Assembly (NCBI RefSeq): GCF_051401765.1
Contig: NC_135067.1
Coordinates: forward strand, 22,067,501-22,131,500
Length of the DNA: 64,000 bases
Direction: 5' to 3'
From: Calliopsis andreniformis
Taxonomy: Eukaryota; Arthropoda; Insecta; Hymenoptera; Andrenidae
The notes beneath the pieces were generated by a model. It ran no database searches. It was not told where the DNA came from and saw only the letters and a list, made by a program, of their open reading frames with translations. Shown here piece after piece: positions 49,001 to 60,720 of the stretch. Each line of letters begins with the position of its first letter. The first letter of the stretch is position 1. A program made the position numbers and the translations under genes.

Positions 49001-51480
49001 GCGAGGGACCTTTTGAGTTCAGTCACTTTCCTATCTCGTTTATTAGGCTCCGAGAGAACGAAAAGAGAAGGAAAGAAATGGAAGATTTGAAAAATGCGAC
49101 CGGGAATCGGATGGTCGAACAAAGGCATTGTTACGGACAAGGATTCACCGGGTACCGACAAATCACCGCCGGAAACGGAAAACGTTAAAAGTGTCGCGGA
49201 GTTATTTAACGCGCGATCACTTGCGCCAGCCTCGAAATAAATTGGATTAATAATGCGCCTCGAATAACCGAAACGTAACGGGGATCTTTTCGCGAATGGC
49301 CATCATCGATAATTCGTTTCAGCGCGAGATTCAGAGCGTGGGCACGGGCTTAAAACAAATGGCGGCCAGATGTAAATTTTCCCTGATGCATTGCGCCGGG
49401 GCATAATTCGATTTAGCCGAAATCCAAAGCGACCGTTACATCTCCGAAATCCGTGTATCCGCGCGATCACCGATGGAACGCGTGTCATTTCGCTAATTGT
49501 AAATAGAGAGAGCACGCTAAGTTATTTAATTGGCTAAATCTCATTTTACCCGCGCGCTTGAACCCTCATCGAGTTCTATCCTATTTTTCCTTTTGCCGCG
49601 GCAAGCGCGAAATTCACCGAGCGGACTACTGAAACTGGCCAGCGAGGAAGACCCATTCACGCGCGTTTTTCCCTCTAGGAGAACCATCGCGGCATTTCGT
49701 CGAGTGGATATTTAATTTTTTAGTGACAATGCCGCGGATGCCGTCAGAAGTTCGCTCGATTCCCGCCCTACTTGTTACATTTGCGACTGCCCATCTACGG
49801 AGTGCCTCATGGATAATAAGATTTTCTCTTCGCGGAGCGGAATTTAAATTCAAATGGTTCTGTTTGCAGAAAATATAATTCCACTTGAAAGGCAAGATAG
49901 TACCGATTACCTACTTAGAGCAGCATCGAGTGGAGGTTCAAGCGATAGCTTGTATATTAAAATTGAGGGTAATCAAATCTCGTAGCGGCAACTCGTAGCA
50001 TGAAATACAGCGTATTTTCTCGATAAACGTTAAAAGTTACCGTTGGACGAATATCGATGAAAAAGTTGGCTGATGCAGTTTGTATATGTAAATTATTCCC
50101 GCGTTTCACCGTTAAATTAGATAGAACGGCTGTCAGGTCACGTGGCTCGCGTCTCTTCAAGATCGATATGCATTTTTACCAAGTACCATTCGTAAAAACT
50201 AAGGGAACGTTTCATTATCCATCACGTTGGGACAATTTCATAAGAAAGTTGTTTGTAGAGAGCAGAAGATATCGCGCGGGAGGAGGGGCAGGGGTCGGTT
50301 CCATCACAGCTCTGACACGGCTAAGGATTTTTCACGGCTATGCCGACGCGTCAGAGTCGAGCTTTTTCGTTCCCGCGGCGTCTCTAAACCTTTTTCATTT
50401 ATCTTCGCCCGGTGCAGCTTAAGCAGCAATTTCGCAACGCGCTTTGCATGTGCTTGTTTCAGCCGCTTCAAGCAATCCCCTTAATGTGTACTTTTTCTCA
50501 CTGTCATAATTGAGGAGCCGCCTGAAGGCAGAACGCTCCCAAGGAGTGCTTCTCCCTCGTAAATTTTCTACTTACGTTCTAAGAGCACTCTTTCGTGCCT
50601 TGTTTCATATAAAACGCTCGAAAAGTGGCCGCGTGCCGTAACAAATGAAAGGCCGCGAGAATCAGAGGCTGCACTTGCGGCACGGTTAATCTTGCGCGAT
50701 ACCCTTTGTCACGAATACGAAGCTTCGTAACGATAGAAACCGGCAGTGGCCACACGATATACTTTTTCACGAACAATGTCGTTATACAGCCAAGTAATTA
50801 ATGATCCTACCACCGATGCTCGGTTGATAAATTAGTATCGAAGGAAGCAGTTGGAAATACAGGAAAATATATTTGCGGCGATAAAGCAAGACAGTATAAG
50901 TCACATTCTGAAAAACGTCGAGTTTATATCTGAATTGAAGTGCACAATATAGAATTTATACTCACAAAACATGATATAGAATTCAGGTTCGAAAGTACAA
51001 AAGTCAATATCTCGAAAATTGAAACACGTGACTTATAGGTACTTTTTCGTATCACAGATATATTGTTAACAATGCAATAGAATTCGAAGGATTTACTTAA
51101 AAAGAGACAGCGACTAGACGGTTTCACCAACTACCGCTGAAAATTTGATCGGCTGCAGTTATAAAGGCCGTTGCTTTTCGCGCACTCGTCTAAAACGCTC
51201 GAGTGTTTGCCTTCGTGTAAAACATTCGATGATTCGCAAATATGACGAAACGCTTTTCCGCGCGGAGCGTTGAAAACATTCGACCACCGGGGCAAGCACC
51301 GTATTGAAAACGAAAACGCTAAAAATCCTCGAGAGAACAATTATTTTTCCATCGATATTTGCTCACCATTAACTCTGTATAGAAACCAAATGTTATTTCG
51401 TGACGTCGTGGACACGGAAAGTAAACTCCATTCAGTGGAGCGGTCTCGTAAAAATTCCCTTGGATAAAATTCCCTTGCTC
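46065..51480. other. CpG-rich gene-free stretch
   Basis: The longest frame is 48114-48734 (+), 206 codons, which opens at GTG, is rich in Arg and Ser, has no motif and reads like chance coding in GC-rich DNA. A single TTAA-type MITE end (TTAACACATTCAC) lies at 47596-47608 without a partner. Nothing else is supported. Confidence 0.35.
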
Positions 51481-51589
51481 ATCTCGAGGCGATGCGACTG
51501 GTAATCGAGACGATCGCGATCTTTCCGAAAGTGGTTTTAGCTTTTCGTAGAGAGCACGACGAGACGCAGGCGCGAACAATATCGTTCAT

Positions 51590-52260
51590 CGGTTCAATCC
51601 CGGGACGTCCTCCCTCCCTCTTCTTTTCCTTCTTTGATGTCGCGATCAGCGCTCGGATTCTTCCGACATCCATTTTTTTCATCTCCTTCGCTCGTCAACC
51701 AGCGGGGCTTCGTAAAGCGAAACGTTCCGACCGAGACGCTTTTCATCGGGAAACGAGCCGCGTGGTCGATCGACGATGTCGTTTCTGTCTCGGAGCGATT
51801 CCCCTCGAGCTTCGCGCTTTTCTTCCTCTACCTTCACGTTTTTTTCGCGATCCACTTCCCACGTGCCTCTCCTTCGAGAATGATCCACATGCATCAAAGC
51901 TACATAATAAATTGAATATTATATCCAACGAGACGGCGGAGGGGAGACGAAGGCAAAGCGACAGGAGAAAGAAAAGGAGGAGGTGGAAAGGGGAGAAAAT
52001 GGGAAAGTGAAAAGAGGAAAGAGGAAAGAGGAAAGAAGAAGGGATACACTGGAGGTCCTGGACCTGCGCCATGCGAGGCGAGCGTCCCGTCACGGAGCGT
52101 TCCGACGCTCGACTCGCTCGACGGCTAGCTCGACGCCGTCAGTACGCGCGTCTCGACGCCCGGGGATGCGTCCGGTGGTGGGATCATAGACCGACGATCG
52201 TTCAGTCGCCTGGACCGAACGGACGCGTTCGTCTCTCGGTCCCTAACGACGGAAAGTGTG
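51590..52260. other. Pyrimidine tract, purine tract and CpG-rich block, candidate promoter
   Basis: A C/T-rich patch (about 51,605-51,690) is followed by a purine tract (about 51,940-52,035) and then a very CpG-dense block (52,070-52,260) with an initiator-like TTCAGTCG at about 52,200. This order resembles the block before 29,864. No open reading frame with a family motif follows. Confidence 0.3.
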
Positions 52261-55200
52261 CCGACACGGGGAAAAAAGGAAATACTGTACACGTATGAAG
52301 CGGCGCGTTCACTCGCGAGTATAATGCTACACTTTTTCCACGAGGTAATAGTCCACGATAGGAACTTTGGGGGAGGGCAACCGCTGCTCAAATTACAGGG
52401 GAATTTTTCGAGATTCGATCTCGCGGTTGCGATCGAAACCAGAGGCAGAAGCACAGATTGCGCGTGTCGATCGATTTCCAGCGATCGTAGATCACTACTG
52501 TGCCACGCGACTGTCCGACACGGCAGAATCCTCCCAAAGGATTCAATACAATTCGCGTGACGGCCGTTCCGTGAACATGTACCATTACTATCGGTGATTT
52601 TCCGTCGGGACAATACATCAGCGCGATATTTTCGAACGGAATTCCCTGCCGAATTCGAAGTGAATTATAAGGATCGTAGGGTACGCGGGAATGGGTTCCC
52701 AGGCTCCCAGAGCGGCGCGGGTGTCGATCGATTTTGCGATGACAATTTGAAAATCGGACGAACGGTAATCCTCGCTGGCAAATTCAATTTTCGATATTTA
52801 CGGAAACGTCGCGTCCCAGTGGATCCTGGAATTGACGAAAATTGATCTGGCTGTTCCGTGCTCGTGACTTTTTCAAGATCGAGGGACGCTCGCGTACGAC
52901 GACGCGATTCTTTACCGAACGAGCAAAAAGGGACACCGGCTGGAATAACGAGAGATGGATATTCGTATATGACGCGTTTTTACCGCCCCGGTCACCCTAG
53001 ACGATCACAGCTAATGGCTTTGCCGGTGACTTTGATAAATCCATCCCTCGAAGGAGATTCATTATGCCGCGATCTCGGATGCGTATGAATTTTAATATTG
53101 TTCGAGGATCCGCGACCGACGGAAACTTCGCACGGTTAAATATTTACCCTAAATTCTGCGTTTCTCTGCGAACAAGATTAATCGATTCGAGAGGGGGGGT
53201 AGGTCCCGCGTGAAGGACGATAGCAACAATATCGAAACAAAGCGGGGCCGTTTGTCTTCGATGGAAGTACGGTCTGGCGAATGTTAATTCGAAGAAAGTG
53301 CGTCCGTTCCAAGGGGCGAGTTACGTTTAATCGGACAATCGTAATCCCCTGGTGTAACGTTTGTAGTCGTCAGGCTGAAGGCGGCCAACGTGTTTCGCAA
53401 AAACGGATACTGGCTTTCAAGAGAGCATCCCAGATAATTAATCTATTCCTCCGGAGTATAGCCGCGTATTTGCATAGCTACGCGTATGCAAATGATATAC
53501 GCTTCTTCCTCCTGTCGAGTCCCAAAATTATTCTTCGGATTATGAAAGAGGGAGAGGCGAAACGATTTAGATAACGGGCGCGATCGTCCGTATAAATCTC
53601 CCCTGAAAGCATATAATCGCGTGCTCTTAGGAACGACAAGCGCAAGAGGATTCCCGCGGAGAGGCTGGGAAAGAACAGACAATTAGCAGAGGAGGAAATT
53701 AAATATAACGCGATACACGAAAAGATACATACCCATGAAAACAAGGGGGAAACTTGTGGAATATTGTCTAAGACCTGAGATTATCGTTTTGCAATTCGAG
53801 TCGGTCATTATATAACGAACGATCGATTTCGCGGTGATCGATTGAGAGGGGAGCATTTCCTTCCGACAATATACGGTCTCCCCTTCGATACTGTAATTAA
53901 CGACTGACGCGATTCTTGATCCCAAGGAAGCTCGCGAAAATTACGAGTTTGCATTTTCCTTGATTGTTCGACGGTTTCTCGGGAAACGGTATCAGTCGTT
54001 AAAATTCCTTGGCTCGGTGGAATTTAAGCCGCGCTTAAAGCCGTTTCAGCGTAACGAGGACAAAACGAGAAATTCCAATTTTTCGGGATTACTAAATCAT
54101 CGAGGACGGACGTTCCCACGAAGCTGCGCGGAAGTCGCGGCCTGACCCCCTTGAATCGAGATCAACTTATTTCCAGTACAATACCGGCCGAGCCATTAAG
54201 CTCTTTCTTTTTCATATTCTCCGCGCTTGTAAAAGACACTTCCGACTGCCGCCGCTTCGTCGACGGGCCTTTTAAATCGGTTATAACGTTTGCACGATTT
54301 TTCCTTTCTGAAGAGACAATGTTTGCAGGCAAACAGTTCATCACGGTAAACACGCGGAAAAGGGTCGGAAATGGAATTTCGCTCCGAAAAGTGAAATCTC
54401 TCTCGCCCCGGATCCTCCTATTACGAATCTGTCCGAAGAACCTCTCGGATGGAGGTGAAAAGCGGATTTCCTCGTGTCGCGTTCTGCCACTGAACGGACT
54501 TGGATTGACTAATCGGGATCCAGCGTGTGGGGTATTAAAGGGTCGCGAGTAAATGACGCGAATACGCGTGGAATCGTTTCTCGTTAAAAGAGATCCCTTC
54601 TCAAGGATTTTTAAATACCTTCGTCCGATTTTCCAGCACGCGTTAGAGACCTTGGAACTCTATTTCTCCTTTTGGGAATACCCCAGCATTTCGCCGAAGG
54701 ATTCGACTCGCAGGAACCATCGATCACGCGTCGCGTCGGCGAGATAAGACAAAGAGCCTATAATCCGACATCGGCTCGAAGGAAAGAAAAAGGTTGGAGC
54801 CTTTGGGAGGTTCTGCGAGCACGTTTAAAGTAGAAGCAAACAAGACATATTCGGTGGTGGGGGTTTCGTGGACGCGCGTTGAAACACATGGGACAAAGAA
54901 GGAGAGACTTTTCATTTAGTCCTGTCGTAAATAAGAAGGAGCAGTTGTTCCGCGTTATACACGTACATACCTATACATCTACAGGCTCGCAGGTTGGGCG
55001 TCGCTAAATTCGCCGCGCCGCGCCGACTGAAATCTCTGCTCCTAAATGGCCAGGATAGTTATTTACGAGATGGTGTAAAAGATAATTGTCCTGCGTTTCC
55101 TTGGACAGCGCGAGGAGGTTGTCGAAGGATGTACGAGCAAAGTCCCGACCTCGTCTTCCGACCCTTCCCCCCTCTTGTGCCGTGCACGTTACGTGAAATT

Positions 55201-55422
55201 GCGCAAAGTTCGAGCAGCCGCTTATACGTCGCTTGACAAATGTATCGATTGAGAAAAAGGCGAGAAGGAAGGAGATGATAAAAAGCGGCCGGCCGGCGCG
55301 GGGAAGAAAGAAACAACCAGAAAAAGGAGATCGGTCGAGGGAAAGGGGTCGAGGCAGTGGAAAGGAAAGAGAGAAAGCGAGTCATTATTATTGTTCAGGT
55401 TTCTTTTTCTTTCACTTCCAGA
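52261..55422. other. Gene-free stretch with paired octamer motifs
   Basis: No conserved exon was recognised. The most structured spot is the palindromic octamer pair at 53,468-53,493, listed separately. A purine-rich tract lies at about 55,240-55,380. Confidence 0.35.
53468..53493. promoter_or_regulatory. Palindromic pair of octamer (POU) motifs
   Basis: ATTTGCATA at 53468-53476 faces its exact complement TATGCAAAT at 53485-53493 across an 8-bp spacer. ATGCAAAT is the classic octamer bound by POU-domain transcription factors. Two perfect octamers in inverted array resemble a dimer site and suggest an enhancer in this gene-free DNA. Function is inferred from the motif. Confidence 0.45.
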
Positions 55423-55548
55423 ATGAGGGTGGCACGGCTATTACTGTGCTACGTACTTCTCGAAGACTACAGTACCAATCTCGGCGGGGCTGCAATTACC
55501 AGCGACGCCGGACGCCAGAACGCCTTTGCGACGAATCGCACGCTACCA
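55423..55548 (+). CDS. Speculative exon with hydrophobic N-terminus
   Basis: A strong acceptor-like run (TTTCTTTTTCTTTCACTTCCAG, ending 55421) sits one base before an ATG at 55423. The frame reads MRVARLLLCYVLLEDYSTN and runs to LPG, then meets a possible donor CAG|GTACTC at about 55,548. The first 13 residues could be a short signal peptide. I recognise no family. The open frame is longer than needed and codon use is not distinctive, so a chance arrangement is possible. Confidence 0.2.
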
Positions 55549-58500
55549 GGTACTCACATTTCAGCGAACATATTCGTCCACGGTATCTCGACACGTATTG
55601 TTTCCCGCCCTCGAATGCGTGCGACACGTCGACCGCGAACCGAATCTGACAGCTCGCGAGTTAATATCGCAAGACACGGCACGCTTCGAGTCAGATATTT
55701 TTTTACATCGCGAGCTGGAAACCTAGACGCGTTAACTGCGAGCCGAGTCGGACCGATCCTCTTTTCTCGGATCGATCGAGGACCAGTCGACCTGATTAAG
55801 CTCGAGAACATCCTCGGGAGCGTTCAAAATTTTTTTCAACTCGTTTTCCCTCAAAATGAACTGTCAGGATTAATCTTTTGGCGCATTCAGCGGATCGAAG
55901 CGAATTACAAGTTGTACGGTTGACAAGAATGAACACAACTGCGCGTTAAAGCGATCCCGCGATTCTGGCTCGCGTGTGCGTCGATGATAAGTAACTACGA
56001 GTAAATTCCCAAAGCCGACTCTGCCCACTGGTCACGCTGTACTACCACAAAGCTAGTCATTTCCGTGACGCCTCTCTGATCCATCCGGCCGCGTTTTCCT
56101 CTACTTTGCCTTTATTTTCACTCTTCCCCCACCCCTCCGCCCTTTTTATTGGCAACGAAAAAGGCGACAGTGCCGCTTGATCTCGACCAAGTGCGTCAAA
56201 GGGTTTAATCATCGCGGCGACTTCGCGTGGACAGCGCTCGTTTGAGTTGCCCGACCTCGATTTCATCGTGTCGTGTTTGCCTTCGTTTCACAGCTAGACC
56301 GCGGCGATCGGCTTTTCGGGGTATCGATACAATTCAACGATTCAACGAATTTCGAAGATATAGTACCGGGAAGTGGTTAACTTTCTAGAGCAAAGAATTA
56401 TTTCGATAGTGTTGCTAGATTCAAACACGTCTGATTCGACGAGCTATATGGTGGCAGCAATTTGATCAGAGATGATCGTACAACAGATTGTAGGTCGTGA
56501 GAGATCGCTCTCCTCACGAACAGAACTTTTCTCGTAATTCTATTGGAAATGCCTCGTTCGTCCCATCGATGATTTTTAATTACGTGCAACAACCCATTTC
56601 GCTTGCTCTTGAACTTCCAGCATCCAACGACGCGCGAGACGCCTTACGTTTAATTTAAAGTTTCCCCAGGCTTTAATGACGTTGCGTTGTGTTTAAGATA
56701 GAAGTTTGATTAGCAAAAGTGTCTTCAGTATTCGAAGCTCCGAGAGGAATCCTCCTGCGACCTAATTTTATTTCGAATCTTATTGCTAACAGCAAGAGAC
56801 ATTGGTGTCCCGCGTGTCGCGGTCCATCCTTTGTCTTTCGACCACTTGGAAGGTATATAACGTGACGTTCGCTTGATTGCTCATTAAGGAGAGGTTACAG
56901 GCCAACGGTACGAGATCAGATAACGGGCAACCACAGTGGTTAGCGATTGCACATAGTCAGAGTGGAAGCGGGTACCCCGTCTTACTCGAGAGTTGCGCGC
57001 CAGTACACAGGCATAATGTCCTTCGAGAGGCGATAAGTTGGCCGACCTATGCCACTGACTACAGATAACGAAATAACGGGGAGGACTGAGATGATCGACG
57101 AAGTTAGAATTGCTGGACAAATAGAAAATTAATTGTACCTATCTGTAAAAGAAAAGAATAACAGGATAAATTCGTATACGACATGGACAACTATAAATCA
57201 AAGTTCCTGGCGTGAAATTAATTCTGGAATATGCATACTCGAAATTTATACCTCGACAGGAACTGTCTACAACGAGAAGACTACTCGATGAGTATGTGTA
57301 AAGTTCGACGAACTGTCCCAAACAATCTGTCAAAAAGATTGTAAAAGGCTGACGTAATGATCGAGTCTCTTTTCAAAATAACCAACAAGTAATAGCTGTA
57401 CTGGGTACCGTGACGTGCGATGCGTTCGATCCAGCCACGTGTGAAATCATTGAAAATCATAGGAAGCAGGGCAAGTTCGTGAAAGGATCTCGCGGGGTAA
57501 GAAGCGGCGAAGAGCGAGGAGGCAAGAGAAATTGTGAAAGACGAGGGCGAATGCCCTGAAGTTGAAGTGGCTCCACTCGGCTCGCCCCAGCTCCCCGAAC
57601 TCTCCTCGGACTTGCTGGGAACCCAGTGCTCCCACTGCTCCCAGAGCTCCCGGAACTCCTTGGGCCCGACTCGGTTACTTCACCAAGTTTTTCCTTTGAG
57701 GATGAAAGATATTAATTAAACTGTCACAGACACGGTATCAGGGAGCCCCTAACTTTATTTCGCCACTTACAAGTTTACCACTTAAGCGGTCCGCGCGCGT
57801 GCGCGACAGCTCGCCACCGATCTTATCCTGGCTTGGTTATGAATGCGAAGTGACCCCTCGAGACTGCCGTGCAACGCGTGACTAACGCGCTCATTTCCCT
57901 GACACAGGCCAGTCACTGTGATTCTTGGATACGTCCCACTTCGACTCGAGGACAATGAATTTCTCTGCTGGAGAATCACCGAAACTTTGGAATTGTCGGT
58001 CAAGACCGACCCCCACTGTTACGCAATCTCTATTCCAAAGCCTGGAAAGTCTCGTTCTACCGAGAAAACGACTCCAAGTTCTAGAAGAAGGTGGAAAGTA
58101 GACAACTCGAAGACCTGCGCAACTTTGCTCCTCTATGGTAGAAGTGTCCACCGAAAATCGAGTTCTGTTCCTATAGAAGAGGCGCATTGCTCGTTTTCAG
58201 AAGATCAACCCTATCCCCGATAAACTCGTGATAAATGAATCGTTGGAAAGCGCAAACTTTGAAAGTTACTCGTTCCACGCTCAGCACCGCCGGTTGGCGT
58301 AAATAGGAAAGTTGTTTCGAAAAATATTCTGCCGACTCATCGAGGCGACATTTATTATCGACATATGGTTTCGAGCTGTGTGATTCACGATGCAGTTGAA
58401 TACAGTTTCTATGATTCATCCCAGCAAAGCATTCCTTACACTGTGATACTTGCCTCGTGAAAACTGCGGGAGAACGACGAGCGACGAGACCAGATCACCT

Positions 58501-60317
58501 CGAATTATTTTAACTCTTATTCGATCATCGAAGAAGCAAAGAGATTCGAAATAATTCCAAGTAATTTCAAACCTATCGCGTGCCTCGAAACATATCCCAA
58601 GATAAGTAGGGGATACTTTAATCTCCATTCAGGCCGGTGGTGAATAGAGATGCAGAAGAATAGGTACTCGAATAGTCGAATTGTAGTGGCTCGATGCTAT
58701 TTCGGCTCGCTCGGAACTCACAATCAAACCATCAAAGTATCGAGATCGCGGGCTGCCTCGCATACCTAGCGACGCTAATAACGCAGGCATCCACGAACGC
58801 GCAGATTAGGCCAACGCGGGGGAGGAGTGGGAAGGCGTTATCGCGGGTAGAAGCGCGTCGGAAGACGTCGAGGTTGACGTTAATTACCAGGGAGTAATGC
58901 AGACGTACGTGACCACGCGTGTACAGCATACGCGGCGAAACGCGATACGTGTGGGGCTCGCTCCAAGGAAAGGATTGTTTCAGCCAGAGTTCCGAAGCTC
59001 ACGTACCCACTTGTAATCACCTTACGCCTTAAGGACACGCGCCACTGCGGCCATACGTGTGTCGAGACGTATTAAAGGACGAACGAGGCGTGAGCGGAAT
59101 CGCGAGATGCGTAACATGCCGCGCGAAGCGGAAGCAAGCGTACACTGTTCACGTCCCGCTAGCAGCTCGGTTTAACGCGCGCACTTTCGCTCCCCGAGTC
59201 GCTTGGTCAAACTTTTAAACGCAATTTCGTGTTCCGTGCTCGCACGTTCCCCCGTTTTGCCTGATTTTCCTCGGCGCAGTACGTCGGTCGCTGATGAAAC
59301 AGTTTTGAAAGTTGTTGGTCCAGCGAGATCGAGAGATTCTCGGGTCAGAGACGTAACGAGCGCGTACTAGGTTTCTTTTGTATCAAGAGGCGAAAGAAAG
59401 TTCCTTTTGCTAACTCCACCTTTGCGCTCGCTAATTGCAAATTGCAAAAGAACCCCACTCAGCAGCGTTATTTTTTTAAGGGCAAGGGAAGCCCGGAAAA
59501 CTTGGAAGCGATTTACCGTGGGGAATACACAGATATTAGATTTTCGCATGAACGCACCAAACGACGCCGGTTCCCTCTCGTTCTCCCGCAGTTTTCGTTC
59601 TGTTCGAAATGATTTGGCGGGTTGGGACGCGCTAATATTTCCCTGCCTCCGATCTCCGGAGAAGCTAATCCCGATTTCAATCTGCTGAAGCTGGCTCGCG
59701 TCGGGACAACAGCCAGCCTCTCTAAAGGAAAGCATTTAGTTGCAAATTCCCCGGGCCGACTTTAATAAACTTTTTTCCCTTCGCATAAGGAGACCCGCTA
59801 GCTGCGACGTATTAAGGAAACGGGGAGCGTGAGAAGAATAGTGAACGCCAAACGTGTTACACGAGTGCACACTTCCCTTATGTTCCACGCGCACGTGAGG
59901 AAGCTTGAGGCGCATGTATAAAGTTCTCCTAAAATATTTTAAGAATAAGTCTAACGTCGCACCTTTATGCGCTCCGAGCAAGACAATTTTACCCATGGTA
60001 CTCCATAACTCTGTTACGCTACACGTGTAAACTGGATATTCGGTAAACAAGGCTTTCGAAAAGCTACTTTCGAGTTCCTCCGGATTGCAAATGAATCAGA
60101 TAATAAGGGAAGCACAGAGTTATCTAAGTAGCAAAAAACTTGGAGGAAGCTGCTGCTGCTGCAGGAGAGTGCATCCGTGTTCTCTTAGTTACGCAGTTAG
60201 GGAAAGTCCGTGTTCCGCATGTGCGATCTTACTAATTTCCGAGATCGAAGCCCGTCCCCCACGAGGTGAGCTGCTTGGTGACGCTTCCGGAGTGGGCGGG
60301 TCGAGTCCCCGGGACAG
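55549..60317. other. CpG-rich gene-free stretch
   Basis: The region near 57,585-57,670 is made of imperfect CTCC/GCTCC repeats and reads as a Gly/Ser-rich peptide on the minus strand. I saw no conserved exon. Other frames are short and overlapping. Confidence 0.35.
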
Positions 60318-60354
60318 GGCGCGAATTCGATTAATTAAAGTTCGAATTCGCGCC
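60318..60354. repeat. Perfect 13-bp palindrome with AT-rich loop
   Basis: GGCGCGAATTCGA at 60318-60330 pairs exactly with TCGAATTCGCGCC at 60342-60354 across the 11-bp loop TTAATTAAAGT. The loop holds TTAATTAA, a homeodomain-type site. The arms are CpG-rich while the loop is pure AT except for one G. Confidence 0.75.
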
Positions 60355-60517
60355 GCTTCGTGGAAATGGAATTATCGTGGCATAGTAGGTGGCTGCGACT
60401 CCGCTCCGCACCATCGGCGTTTCTACGCGGGGGGGTCGAATGTAGGTTTCAGCTCGCTCTGTCTCTCTGCTCTTCGGCTGGCCGCGACGCTCAGAGGGAG
60501 AGAGGGACAGCTGGGTG

Positions 60518-60579
60518 CCGCGCCGCGCCGCGCCGCGCCACGCCGCGCCGCGCCACGCCGCGCCACGCCGCGCCGCGCG
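60518..60579. repeat. CCGCG pentanucleotide array
   Basis: About twelve 5-bp units CCGCG with some CCACG variants lie in tandem. The chance translation is a run of Arg, Ala, Pro and Thr. The array sits between the palindrome at 60,318 and a TATA-like sequence at about 60,663. Confidence 0.85.
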
Positions 60580-60720
60580 GTGTAACAGCTTGCGACTTTG
60601 AGCGCGACGGAGCGGCAGAAGCAGAGAGGACGAGGAGGAGACCGAAGGGAAAGGAGAGAGGTTATATATTTACGGTGCTCCGTCGCGGAGAAAAGTTTCG
60701 GCAGGGATTCGAGCCGTGAG
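60580..60720 (+). promoter_or_regulatory. Candidate TATA-containing promoter
   Basis: A purine-rich stretch (60,610-60,660) leads into TTATATATTTAC at 60,661-60,672, an acceptable TATA box in otherwise GC-rich DNA. No gene with a recognisable product follows within the window, so the call rests on composition only. Confidence 0.2.

Noticed and set aside
57580..57670. Gly-rich, collagen-like reading on the minus strand
   Set aside because: The Gly spacing is not a regular Gly-X-Y over more than a few units, and no flanking exon structure was seen.
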